A DNA stretch of 64,000 nucleotides from Treponema sp. Lineage in GTDB: Bacteria > Spirochaetota > Spirochaetia > Treponematales > Treponemataceae. The notes beneath the pieces are model-generated. The model saw nothing but the letters and a program-made list of their open reading frames with translations. It searched no databases and had not been told where the DNA came from. Where the stretch lies: the NCBI GenBank assembly GCA_017446265.1, contig JAFSRD010000043.1, positions 1 to 64,000 of the forward strand, given 5' to 3'. The position numbers and the translations under genes were made by a program. Numbering within the stretch: position 1 is the first letter of the stretch; the number at the start of each line of letters is the position of its first letter. Below, in pieces: positions 25,228 through 32,640 of this stretch.

Positions 25228-25896
25228 TTAAAACCGCATACGACCTGCATTTTCCGAAATCATCGTTATTCTCCGCGTGATGGCTTTGTCACGTCCTACT
25301 TCACATGCAGGATTTATTAAAACGCAATTATGTCTGCAACCACCGCAGCGTTCATTTCTTTTTGTAGCACGCATGCGTTCTCCAAATGCTATACCAAAAA
25401 ATCCTGCACGCGTAATTACGTAATTGCGTGCTTTCAATGTTCGTATTATCGTGCGGAGATAAAACTCATGCGATACAAGCACGCAGCTTTTGCCTTCGCT
25501 TTCAAGCATGTCTAGCAGTTTCCCTGCGCGTGCTTCTGTTTGCGATTTTGTTTCTGATTGACGGCTGTCACCTCTGCGCCACTGCCGTTTTGCTCTGCGT
25601 TGCCATTCAGCGAGCGTGCGCAGTTTTGAATCGTCAGTAAACGAGCGCAATGCTACTTCGTCTAAAAGCGGTGTTTTTGTTACAGTGTGTACATCAAAAA
25701 GCAATGCTATTGTTTCGCTCGTGCACGGCGCGGTGCTGCAATAAAATGCGTATTCACCTCCTGCAACGCGTTGCGCATCAACTGGCAGTATGTGCGCAAG
25801 TTTGTATGACTGCATTGCGTTATCATATGTCGCCGCAGTGTAATGCGCTTGCCACTCCATATCTGTTTTAAAATGTCGGATGAGTATGATTTTCAT
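25228..25896 (-). CDS. Histidine phosphatase family protein with Cys-rich tail
   Basis: 222 residues. The RHG-like phosphatase motif is LIRHFKT at the N-terminus, the acid/base glutamate is probably in LDEVALRSF, and the second histidine is in VLVSHEFYLRT. These support a phosphoglycerate-mutase-like phosphatase fold. The C-terminal ~45 residues are unusual: CGGCRHNC plus a further cysteine could hold a metal, but no known domain is evident. A promoter is not clear; TATACG ends 6 bases before the ATG. The substrate is unknown. Confidence 0.75.
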   Translation of the reverse strand: MKIILIRHFKTDMEWQAHYTAATYDNAMQSYKLAHILPVDAQRVAGGEYAFYCSTAPCTSETIALLFDVHTVTKTPLLDEVALRSFTDDSKLRTLAEWQRRAKRQWRRGDSRQSETKSQTEARAGKLLDMLESEGKSCVLVSHEFYLRTIIRTLKARNYVITRAGFFGIAFGERMRATKRNERCGGCRHNCVLINPACEVGRDKAITRRITMISENAGRMRF

Positions 25897-26220
25897 ATGT
25901 ACCGTATATGTTCCAAAAAATCATTGTTCCACATAACTATTGCAACGCAGCGCATTTCAGCGTGTATTTTAAACGTTCGTTAATTTTGAACAGTGAACGA
26001 TTTTTCAAAAACGGAACTGTTCAAAACTGCGCGTTCGCAATGAAATGAGAACGCGCAAACAATAAGCAAGTTTGCAAAGCAAACTGCAAGTTAAAATACA
26101 CGCGCCATTTTAGCGTGTATTTTAAACGTTCCTTGAAAGTGCACAAGCGAGCAAGTTTCAACTTGCGAGCGCGTGCACTTGGTGCGCAGATGCACGGAGT
26201 GCATGCGCACAGGTAGCTGT
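25897..26220. other. 324-bp gene-free stretch packed with hairpins
   Basis: No reading frame looks real. Perfect inverted repeats follow one another: TTTTGAACAGT/ACTGTTCAAAA (25984-25994, 26015-26025); TGCGCGTTC/GAACGCGCA (26028-26057); AGTTTGC/GCAAACT (26069-26085); AAAATACACGC/GCGTGTATTTT (26094-26124); AAGTGCAC/GTGCACTT (26138-26179) enclosing GCAAGTT/AACTTGC; and GTGCGCA...TGCGCAC (26181-26211). A direct repeat GCGTGTATTTTAAACGTTC occurs near 25960 and 26114. It lies between two minus-strand genes. Confidence 0.7.
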
Positions 26221-27204
26221 TTATTCAATCGTTACGAGCCGATAGGTGCGCTTGCCGAGTCCGATTTTTTCTGCGTGGTCAAGCGTATGCAATCCGTTAC
26301 GACTTTCAATGCGCGTAATGAGCGAGCCTGAGTCTGCCGCGCTGTACACTAAATCGATTCCTGCTTGATCAACTGCGAGCGGGTCAGTCGAAGCAATAAT
26401 GCCTATGTCGTGCATGTCAGGTTCTGCAGGATTCCCTGAACAGTCGCAGTCAACGCTCATACGATTGAGCACGTTTATGTACACAATGTTCTTACCGTCG
26501 TTCATGTAGTCGGAAATGCTTTTTGCTGCTTCTGCCATCGATTCAAGAAATGCGTTTTGCTCACCGCCCCACGGATTCGTCAAACTTTTACCGCCCGAAT
26601 GAATCCACGCCTTGCCTGATTTGCCGCTAGATGTGCCGCTGCCAAAGCCAATCGACACGTTTTTTATTGCACCGCCAAAGCCAGCCATTGCATGTCCTTT
26701 AAAATGCGACAAAATGATATACGAGCCGTAGTTTTTGAAATTTGCACCAACGTAATTTTCTTTGAGACGACCACCGCCTTTTACTTGCAACGTCATGGTG
26801 CCGTTTTCGTCGAGTAAATCAAATGGAAGGTCTGGAAAATGGTCTTTTGCTACTTGCTTGTGTGCAGCGTTCGCGGCGCGCCTTCCTCCGTAAGCCGTAT
26901 TGCATTCGACAATTGTGCCGTTTACCGACGTAATAAGTTTTGAAATAAGTTCTGCGCGCAAATAGTTGCTTGCCGGTGGCTCGCCTGTGCTGATTTTTAC
27001 CCCGATTTTTCCTTGCGGGGTCCAACCAAGTGCATGATACATTGCCACAAGAGAATCTGCGGAAATATTTTTTGTAAAGTACACGACAGGAGCTGCTTTG
27101 TCTGTTGTTTCGTGCGTTTTGTATAAAGCTGCATTTGGGTTTTCTTTTGCAAACGCAAAGGAAAGCGCAAAAATTGCAAAAATAATGGTACAGAATTTTT
27201 TCAT
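26221..27204 (-). CDS. Exported DUF362 protein
   Basis: 327 residues from the ATG at 27204, which follows GGAGG; a longer frame to 27225 lacks that site. The N-terminus is a signal peptide (CTIIFAIFALSFAFA). The remainder matches DUF362, a family often linked to iron-sulfur proteins in anaerobes, here without the ferredoxin tail: VGVKISTGEPP, ECNTAYGGRR, SHFKGHAMAGFGGAIKN and SVDCDCSGNPAEPDM. The SHFKGH and CDC motifs look like ligand sites. Function is unknown. Confidence 0.82.
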   Translation of the reverse strand: MKKFCTIIFAIFALSFAFAKENPNAALYKTHETTDKAAPVVYFTKNISADSLVAMYHALGWTPQGKIGVKISTGEPPASNYLRAELISKLITSVNGTIVECNTAYGGRRAANAAHKQVAKDHFPDLPFDLLDENGTMTLQVKGGGRLKENYVGANFKNYGSYIILSHFKGHAMAGFGGAIKNVSIGFGSGTSSGKSGKAWIHSGGKSLTNPWGGEQNAFLESMAEAAKSISDYMNDGKNIVYINVLNRMSVDCDCSGNPAEPDMHDIGIIASTDPLAVDQAGIDLVYSAADSGSLITRIESRNGLHTLDHAEKIGLGKRTYRLVTIE

Positions 27205-27263
27205 GATAACCTCCGAAACTAGCATTGTTTTTATTTTACGAAAGTGCTACAAAAAAGTCAAAG

Positions 27264-27391
27264 GGCAATCTCTAAAAACTCACAAAGGGAGTTTTTAGAG
27301 ATTGCCGACGAGTTTTTCGCCTTGGAATTCCACGGCGAAAAACATCACATTCTCAGAGGTACCTCGAAAAACTTCAGTTTTTCGAGGTACC
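27264..27391. repeat. Three consecutive perfect hairpins between divergent genes
   Basis: Hairpin 1: an 18-bp perfect stem, arms 27264-27281 and 27289-27306, 7-base loop. Hairpin 2: TTTTTCGCC/GGCGAAAAA (27313-27321, 27334-27342) with the palindrome TGGAATTCCA in its loop. Hairpin 3: a 16-bp perfect stem, arms 27358-27373 and 27376-27391, 2-base loop. The flanking genes start outward (27204 minus, 27443 plus), so these cannot be their terminators. Confidence 0.75.
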
Positions 27392-27442
27392 CAAATGTAA
27401 TTTATACATAATAGAGCACGAAAACGACAAGGAGTTAAGATA

Positions 27443-28492
27443 ATGGCTGGAATAATCCGCCGCGAATTCATTTACCTCTGGTATTATTTCGACATTCAGG
27501 TGCGACAGATTTTTGCGTACTGGGTTTTAGGCATCATACTTGGCTCATGCATTTCTGTTTTTGCAAAAGATAAAATTCACGCGCTTACACAGCTGCTTGG
27601 GCGAAAGCTTCCGCCTATTGCCGGCATTGTGACGGCAAGCGCGCTTGGCATTGCTTCTCCTTTGTGCATGTACGGCACAATTCCGATTTGTGCGGCGTTT
27701 TCGCAAAAAGGCGTTAAAGATGATTTTCTTGCAGCTTTTATGATGAGTTCCCTTTTGCTCAATCCGCAGCTTATTATGTACAGCACAGCACTTGGTCCTG
27801 CGATTCTTGCAGTGCGCGTCGTTTCGTGCTTTGCGTGCGGCATTGTGGCAGGATTGCTTGTGCGCATTTTTTTCTGCCGACAGAATGCGGTAGCGCTGGG
27901 AGCGGCGGCGGAGCCGGCCACTGGACTGAACGAGGAAGCGAGCGGTGCGAGCGCGCGAGAGAAGGAAGCGGCTGACCGAGAGGGAACCGCGGACATAGCG
28001 ACCGACGCAACGCGGCGGGACCGCCCAAAAACGTATTTTGATTTTTCCTCTTTTGATGAGGTGCACAATAGAGACGCTGACCCAAATATATTTTTGCGCC
28101 TTATCAAAAATATTGCACGGAATGTTAAAGCGACGGGGGTGTGGTTTTTGCTTGGTGTTGCGCTTTCTGCGGTTTTTCAGCGCTATGTTCCAGAAAATGC
28201 TATGGCAAAACTGTTTGGCAAAAACGAAGCGTTTGGCATTCTTATGGCGGCAACAGTGGGTGTTCCGCTGTACGTGTGTGGTGGTGGTACAATTCCACTG
28301 CTCATTCAATGGCTTGCAGACGGCATGAGCGCAGGCAGCGCGGCAGCCTTTATGATTGCCGGTCCTGCGACAAAAATTACTAACGTAGGTGCACTCAAAA
28401 TTGCGCTCGGCGTAAAAAATTTTACGCTGTACATTGCATTTGTCATTGTGTTTTCGTTTGTTTGCGGCATGATTGTGAATATGATTTTATAG
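27443..28492 (+). CDS. ArsP/DUF318-type permease with GC-rich inserted loop
   Basis: 349 residues. Two membrane halves of about four helices each (residues 25-145 and 228-349) with the paired family motifs SPLCMYGTIPICAAF and VPLYVCGGGTIPL, each holding a cysteine near the membrane centre. This matches the predicted permeases of the ArsP_1 (DUF318) family, several of which export organoarsenicals or metals. AAGGAG precedes the ATG. Residues 148-196 (27884-28030) are a charged, low-complexity loop encoded by DNA much richer in G+C than its surroundings, whose 3' end resembles an intergenic repeat at 54895. The insertion is in frame and the second half is intact. Confidence 0.82.
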   Translation: MAGIIRREFIYLWYYFDIQVRQIFAYWVLGIILGSCISVFAKDKIHALTQLLGRKLPPIAGIVTASALGIASPLCMYGTIPICAAFSQKGVKDDFLAAFMMSSLLLNPQLIMYSTALGPAILAVRVVSCFACGIVAGLLVRIFFCRQNAVALGAAAEPATGLNEEASGASAREKEAADREGTADIATDATRRDRPKTYFDFSSFDEVHNRDADPNIFLRLIKNIARNVKATGVWFLLGVALSAVFQRYVPENAMAKLFGKNEAFGILMAATVGVPLYVCGGGTIPLLIQWLADGMSAGSAAAFMIAGPATKITNVGALKIALGVKNFTLYIAFVIVFSFVCGMIVNMIL

Positions 28493-28540
28493 CGCGTTGT
28501 TTTGCACCACAACAAAATTTCGTTTACAACAGTATGTTTT

Positions 28541-28640
28541 ACATCGTGTTTGCTCATTCCGAGCCGCCTTCGCTCGCTTGCGCGCACCTCGTGTGCGCTC
28601 TTCCTCGCACCTGCTCGGCGCTCGCTCCGTTTCGAATCCC
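28541..28640. repeat. 100-bp direct repeat, copy A
   Basis: Identical over 100 bases to 29072-29171. GC-rich, containing short purine/pyrimidine-skewed inverted segments and ending in TTCGAATCCC, the T-arm sequence of a tRNA. It lies just downstream of the permease and beside the tRNA cluster. Confidence 0.85.
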
Positions 28641-28703
28641 CGCTATTTGAAAAATATGTGCAATTTGAATGGAGTGACAGCTTGTTCTTTGCTTTTTGTT
28701 ATT

Positions 28704-28790
28704 CGGAAAGAGGGGGATTCGAACCCCCGGAACTCTAACGAGTTCAACGGTTTTCGAGACCGTCCGGATCGACCACTCTCGCATCTTTCC
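28704..28790 (-). tRNA. tRNA-Ser (CGA)
   Basis: 87 bases. Acceptor GGAAAGA/TCTTTCC, long variable arm, T-loop TTCGAAT, anticodon loop CTCGAAA giving CGA, which reads UCG. The CCA end is not encoded. Confidence 0.92.
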
Positions 28791-28820
28791 AGAAAACAAG
28801 CAGGTCTTCAAAAAACCTGA

Positions 28821-28895
28821 CGAGACTAACACGATTCGAACGTGCGACCCCCACCTCCGCAGGGTGGTGCTCTAATCCAGCTGAGCTATAGTCTC
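28821..28895 (-). tRNA. tRNA-Arg (GCG)
   Basis: 75 bases. Acceptor GAGACTA/TAGTCTC, D-arm GCTC...GAGC, anticodon stem CCACC/GGTGG around CTGCGGA, so the anticodon is GCG (codons CGC and CGU). T-arm GCACG-TTCGAAT-CGTGT. CCA is not encoded. Most bacteria use an ACG anticodon edited to ICG for these codons. Confidence 0.9.
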
Positions 28896-28902
28896 ATAAA
28901 TA

Positions 28903-28987
28903 CGGAAGCGACAGGAGTCGAACCTGCCCAGCCCTTTCGGAACTGACGGATTAGCAATCCGTTGTATTACCGCTCTACCACGCTTCC
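28903..28987 (-). tRNA. tRNA-Ser (GCT)
   Basis: 85 bases. Acceptor GGAAGCG/CGCTTCC, anticodon stem ACGGA/TCCGT around TTGCTAA (anticodon GCT, reads AGC/AGU), long variable arm, T-loop TTCGACT. CCA is not encoded. Confidence 0.92.
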
Positions 28988-29015
28988 AAACAAGTGCGCG
29001 TATCTCTTCTCTGAG

Positions 29016-29057
29016 CGAGAGGCACAAACGCAGAGCATTCGGAGCGAGAGGGATTCG
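29016..29057. repeat. 42-bp repeat: truncated copy of a tRNA-Ser 3' end
   Basis: Identical to 29182-29223. In that second copy the last 18 bases are the 3' end of tRNA-Ser(TGA); here the tRNA sequence stops after GGGATTCG, so this is a broken tRNA fragment with its downstream flank. Confidence 0.8.
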
Positions 29058-29071
29058 CTCTCCATTCGCAA

Positions 29072-29171
29072 ACATCGTGTTTGCTCATTCCGAGCCGCCT
29101 TCGCTCGCTTGCGCGCACCTCGTGTGCGCTCTTCCTCGCACCTGCTCGGCGCTCGCTCCGTTTCGAATCCC
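29072..29171. repeat. 100-bp direct repeat, copy B
   Basis: Identical to 28541-28640. It lies between the truncated tRNA-Ser fragment and the intact tRNA-Ser(TGA) gene. Its right end TTCGAATCCCTCT is the inverse of the AGAGGGATTCGAA found 45 bases further on in tRNA-Ser(TGA). Confidence 0.85.
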
Positions 29172-29205
29172 TCTTTGTAAACGAGAGGCACAAACGCAGA
29201 GCATT

Positions 29206-29290
29206 CGGAGCGAGAGGGATTCGAACCCCCGGAGCCTTTCAGCTCAATAGTTTTCAAGACTACCTCCATCGACCACTCGGACATCGCTCC
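29206..29290 (-). tRNA. tRNA-Ser (TGA)
   Basis: 85 bases. Acceptor GGAGCGA/TCGCTCC, anticodon stem GTAGT/ACTAT around CTTGAAA (anticodon TGA, reads UCA/UCG/UCU), long variable arm, T-loop TTCGAAT. CCA is not encoded. With the other two serine tRNAs it makes three serine isoacceptors in 600 bases. Confidence 0.92.
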
Positions 29291-29352
29291 AAAAGTGCTC
29301 TATAAACATAACAAAAAAGCAGTGCTGTTGTCAAGCAGTCATAAATTGCGTG

Positions 29353-29515
29353 TTGCTATGGAGTGTCAATCTAAATACAACTTGATGCGTGCAAATATAA
29401 ACAACGGCTTTCGGCGAAAACCCGCCAAGCGTTGCACGCAACTTTGTCGGAACGTCGCCTGCGCCATTGCAAGATTTGCATTATTTTTGCTGTTTCAACA
29501 AACACTCCATAGCAA
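29353..29515. repeat. 163-bp element with 14-bp terminal inverted repeats
   Basis: TTGCTATGGAGTGT (29353-29366) and ACACTCCATAGCAA (29502-29515) are perfect inverted ends. Inside, TGCGTGCAA (29386-29394) pairs with TTGCACGCA (29432-29440), which encloses GCTT/AAGC and GGCG/CGCC. No coding sequence or clear target-site duplication is visible. It could be a MITE-like element or a structured RNA. The whole 29291-29571 stretch holds no gene. Confidence 0.6.
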
Positions 29516-29533
29516 TATGCATTTAGTGTGCTG

Positions 29534-29571
29534 TTGTTGCTTTTTAAATTATTGGGTATATTATAAACAAT
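29534..29571 (+). promoter_or_regulatory. Possible leaderless promoter of the DUF308-like gene
   Basis: TTGTTG at 29534-29539, a 17-base spacer, TATATT at 29557-29562 and the ATG at 29572 only 9 bases later; no Shine-Dalgarno sequence. Confidence 0.4.
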
Positions 29572-30153
29572 ATGAGAAAAACAGATTTTACACTTGGCGT
29601 GCTGCTTGCTGTTGTGGCGCTCATGATGATTATTGCTCCAGAACAATGCATAAAAGTTGCTGTTATTGCGCTTGGAATAGAAGCTGTTATAAATGGCATC
29701 TTTAATCTTGCAAAAGGCAGGCAACTTATTGCCGATAAAAGTTTTCAGCTCGCTGTTCTCATACGAAGCGTTACGAGCATTGTCATTGGATTAATCGCGA
29801 TTATTTTGCCGCTTAAATTTGCGGGAACCATGTGGACAATCATGCTGTATATTCTTGCAGCCTATCTACTTGCAGCGGCGGTGCTTCAGCTGTACACTGT
29901 TGCAAAATTGCGCGATACAAATATTGAACGACGATTGTATATGATTGAAGTGATTGTCTCGTTTATTGGCGCAATCATTTTGTTTATTATTCCGCAAAAA
30001 ATTGGGCTTGTGCTTGTCCGACTGCTTGGCGTTGTGTTGCTTGTTGTGAGTGCGGGCTATCTCTTGTTTGAATGGCACAATCGTCCTATCGTTGTCGATG
30101 ATGTTGAAGTTGTTGACGACACGCCGCCTGTTTCCAATGGAACAGATATATAA
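29572..30153 (+). CDS. DUF308-like integral membrane protein
   Basis: 193 residues with about six hydrophobic helices in three hairpin pairs (7-50, 60-105, 120-165) and an acidic C-terminal tail ([13 protein letters not shown]). This resembles the DUF308/HdeD membrane proteins in size and pattern. Function is unknown. It is followed 39 bases later by thyX. Confidence 0.75.
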   Translation: MRKTDFTLGVLLAVVALMMIIAPEQCIKVAVIALGIEAVINGIFNLAKGRQLIADKSFQLAVLIRSVTSIVIGLIAIILPLKFAGTMWTIMLYILAAYLLAAAVLQLYTVAKLRDTNIERRLYMIEVIVSFIGAIILFIIPQKIGLVLVRLLGVVLLVVSAGYLLFEWHNRPIVVDDVEVVDDTPPVSNGTDI

Positions 30154-30192
30154 TGGCGAAAAATAATAATTAATAAATATTGGGAGAACAGT

Positions 30193-31029
30193 ATGGCGCA
30201 TTGTGTTGTACCAGAAGCAGAGGCAATTTTAGACAAAGAGTATGCTGTGCTTGACAAAGGATTTGTACGGCTTATTGATTATTTGGGAGGGGATGAGCGT
30301 ATTGTGCAGGCAGCGCGCGTCTCATATGGCAAGGGGACAAAAACAGTATCGCAGGACGGCGCGCTCATCGACTACCTTTTACGCCATCAGCACACATCGC
30401 CGTTTGAGCAAGTTGTTATGACATTCCATGTAAAAATGCCTATTTTTGTTGCGCGGCAATGGGTGCGCCACCGCATGGGACGAATGAATGAAGTGAGCGG
30501 TCGCTACTCGATTATGAAAGACGAGTTTTATATTCCTACAGAAGATGCCATTGCGCCACAGAGCACGGACAACAAGCAAGGACGCGCATCAGAACCGTTC
30601 CCAAAAGATAAAGCTGAAAAGATATGTACGCAGTTTGAAGCGGGACAGACGAACGCATACAACAATTATATGCACCTCGTAGACGACGGCGTTGCTCGTG
30701 AGCTTGCGCGAATCAATTTACCGCTTTCGCTGTATACAGAGTTTTATTGGGAAATGGATTTGCACAATCTCTTTCACTTCTTAAAGCTTCGCCTTGACAG
30801 TCACGCGCAATATGAAATCCGTGTGTATGCAGAAGTGATTTTAGAGATATGCAAATTAGTTGCACCGCTTGCAACGGCGTCATTTATCAATCACATGAAC
30901 AACGGCGTGACCTTTTCTGGCGAAGAGATTGACGCGATAAGAAAAATTATTAATGGAGAGCAGAATCCGCTTGAAGGCAAGAAGCGCGCGCGCTTTGAAG
31001 AAAAAATAAAAACGGGCGTGCAGTTGTAA
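30193..31029 (+). CDS. thyX: Flavin-dependent thymidylate synthase
   Basis: 278 residues with the ThyX signature RQWVRHRMGRMNEVSGRYS (RHRxxxxxxxS) and the N-terminal VRLIDYLGGD region. It methylates dUMP to dTMP with methylenetetrahydrofolate and FAD. GGGAG precedes the ATG. It is longer than the ~220-residue average, as in other spirochaete ThyX proteins with a loop around residues 115-140. Complements the salvage kinase at 11745. Confidence 0.95.
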   Translation: MAHCVVPEAEAILDKEYAVLDKGFVRLIDYLGGDERIVQAARVSYGKGTKTVSQDGALIDYLLRHQHTSPFEQVVMTFHVKMPIFVARQWVRHRMGRMNEVSGRYSIMKDEFYIPTEDAIAPQSTDNKQGRASEPFPKDKAEKICTQFEAGQTNAYNNYMHLVDDGVARELARINLPLSLYTEFYWEMDLHNLFHFLKLRLDSHAQYEIRVYAEVILEICKLVAPLATASFINHMNNGVTFSGEEIDAIRKIINGEQNPLEGKKRARFEEKIKTGVQL

Positions 31030-31076
31030 AATCAACGATGACGCAAATTTTCTTTAGTTAAAAGATTTCATGACAA

Positions 31077-32627
31077 ATGGACGAATTAAATTTAATAATG
31101 TTTAAAACGTATGACATTAGAACGAAAGCTGAAGCAATGGACGAAAAACGTACAAATCGTTTGATGCGTGCGCTTGCTCGTTACATGCTTGATATTGCAA
31201 AAACAAAAACAGTTGTCATTGCGCGTGACGCACGACTTTCAGCTCCTGCATTTATGGAAGCGGCGATTGATGTATTTACAAATAGCGGGCTTGATGTTAT
31301 TGCCGATCCGCTTCAATCTTCAACATGTTTGTTTTATTTTACGTGCCTGCAACATCTTGATGCTGCAGGAGTGATGATTACGGCAAGCCACAATCCAGAA
31401 AGTTACATTGGCATAAAACTTGTGGCACCGGGGATGAAGCCTGTTGCAATGGGCTCTGGTTTGGAGGCAATCAAAAAAAATTATGAAGAAGATGCGTTTA
31501 CACCTTCCTGTAGCAAAGGCCGTCTTGTTCTTGCGTGCATGCGGGACAGCTATATTGCATATTCAATGCAGCTTGCAGGCGTTAAGCGCAATTCTTTAAA
31601 AGGGCTTTCTGTCTGCGCAGAATTTCTTTCTGGTTCGGGTGGGTATGAAGTTGTCGCTGCGTTGCAAGAAGCAGGTGCAGATATTTGTGCGCGCCATTTT
31701 ATTCCTGATGGCCGATTTCTCTATGGCGACCCAAATCCCATTGTTGAAGCGAGCATAGCGCCCGTGCGCCATATGATTGGCAACGGTGCATTTAATTTAG
31801 GTTTTTGTTTTGACGGTGATGGAGACAGAATGGATGTGATGAGCAGCGATGGAAATCAAATTGCACCGGGATTTAACATGGCTGTTCTTGTTCCGTACAT
31901 ACTTGATTTATATGGCAGTGCGCGTTCTGGCACATGCTTTTCAGAAAAGGCATGGAATCCTCAGTTTTATACAGATGTAAAATCGATTCCTTCTGCGCTT
32001 ATCGCAATTGCGCAACGCGGTGTAGGCGTGAATATAATCAGAAATGGGCACTCATTTATTAAAACAAAATTGAAAGAGCATTTTTCTGACCAATTTCTTG
32101 CAGCAGTGGAAGAGACTGCGCATTACTATATGAATTATCCTGTAGACATACATGACATGTCGAAAGGGTTTATTGCTACAGAGAATACGCTTTTCTTTGC
32201 ATTGCTTACATGTCGCGCATTTCTTGAACATCCTAAAGAATATGAAAAAGCCATGCAGCTTCAAAAAAGTTTTTTCCGCGAGCGAGAGTGGTCGCTCTAT
32301 TTTGAAAATGTATCTGACAAAATGCAAGAGGTTTTAGATGATGTGGAAGCTGCCATGGTGCAACGCGGTGCAAAAATTATTAAGACGATGAGAGATGGCG
32401 CTGACCTCGACGCTGTTTTAATGCGTTTCGGGCTTCCTGAAACATTTGATGCATGTAGCAAGCTTTCTTATGAGTGGTGGCAAATTGTACAGCGGATTTC
32501 ACGCAGCGAAGATGCCATAACGCGATGGGAAGTTGTTGCAAGTTCTGCAGAAAAATGCAAAGAAATCAATGATGCCATAAGAGAAATCGCGGATACATAT
32601 ATTGCATCTGGATGCGCGCATTATTAA
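31077..32627 (+). CDS. Phosphomannomutase/phosphoglucomutase
   Basis: 516 residues. The four-domain phosphohexomutase fold is marked by the phosphoserine loop VMITASHNPESYIGIK and the metal-binding loop CFDGDGDRMDV. The sugar-binding and phosphate-binding parts follow (about 320-345 and 440-475). It interconverts hexose 6- and 1-phosphates for cell-envelope sugars. Two in-frame starts are possible: ATG at 31077 and ATG at 31098 (MFKTYDIR, which is where many homologues begin). Neither has a Shine-Dalgarno sequence; I keep the first. Confidence 0.9.
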   Translation: MDELNLIMFKTYDIRTKAEAMDEKRTNRLMRALARYMLDIAKTKTVVIARDARLSAPAFMEAAIDVFTNSGLDVIADPLQSSTCLFYFTCLQHLDAAGVMITASHNPESYIGIKLVAPGMKPVAMGSGLEAIKKNYEEDAFTPSCSKGRLVLACMRDSYIAYSMQLAGVKRNSLKGLSVCAEFLSGSGGYEVVAALQEAGADICARHFIPDGRFLYGDPNPIVEASIAPVRHMIGNGAFNLGFCFDGDGDRMDVMSSDGNQIAPGFNMAVLVPYILDLYGSARSGTCFSEKAWNPQFYTDVKSIPSALIAIAQRGVGVNIIRNGHSFIKTKLKEHFSDQFLAAVEETAHYYMNYPVDIHDMSKGFIATENTLFFALLTCRAFLEHPKEYEKAMQLQKSFFREREWSLYFENVSDKMQEVLDDVEAAMVQRGAKIIKTMRDGADLDAVLMRFGLPETFDACSKLSYEWWQIVQRISRSEDAITRWEVVASSAEKCKEINDAIREIADTYIASGCAHY

Positions 32628-32640
32628 ACTGTTTTGGCGC

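Noticed and set aside
25950-26215. CRISPR array
   Set aside because: Repeats are inverted and different from each other, with no regular direct repeat-spacer structure and no cas genes.
27774-28085. Antisense open frame beginning FLGGPAA in the permease, and a similar one at 54562
   Set aside because: Produced by the GC-rich repeat in reverse; no start signals; the permease frame on the other strand is real.
28462-29305. Several open frames of 60-100 codons on both strands over the tRNA cluster
   Set aside because: They are read through tRNA genes and the 100-bp repeats, lack ribosome binding sites and have repeat-derived sequence.
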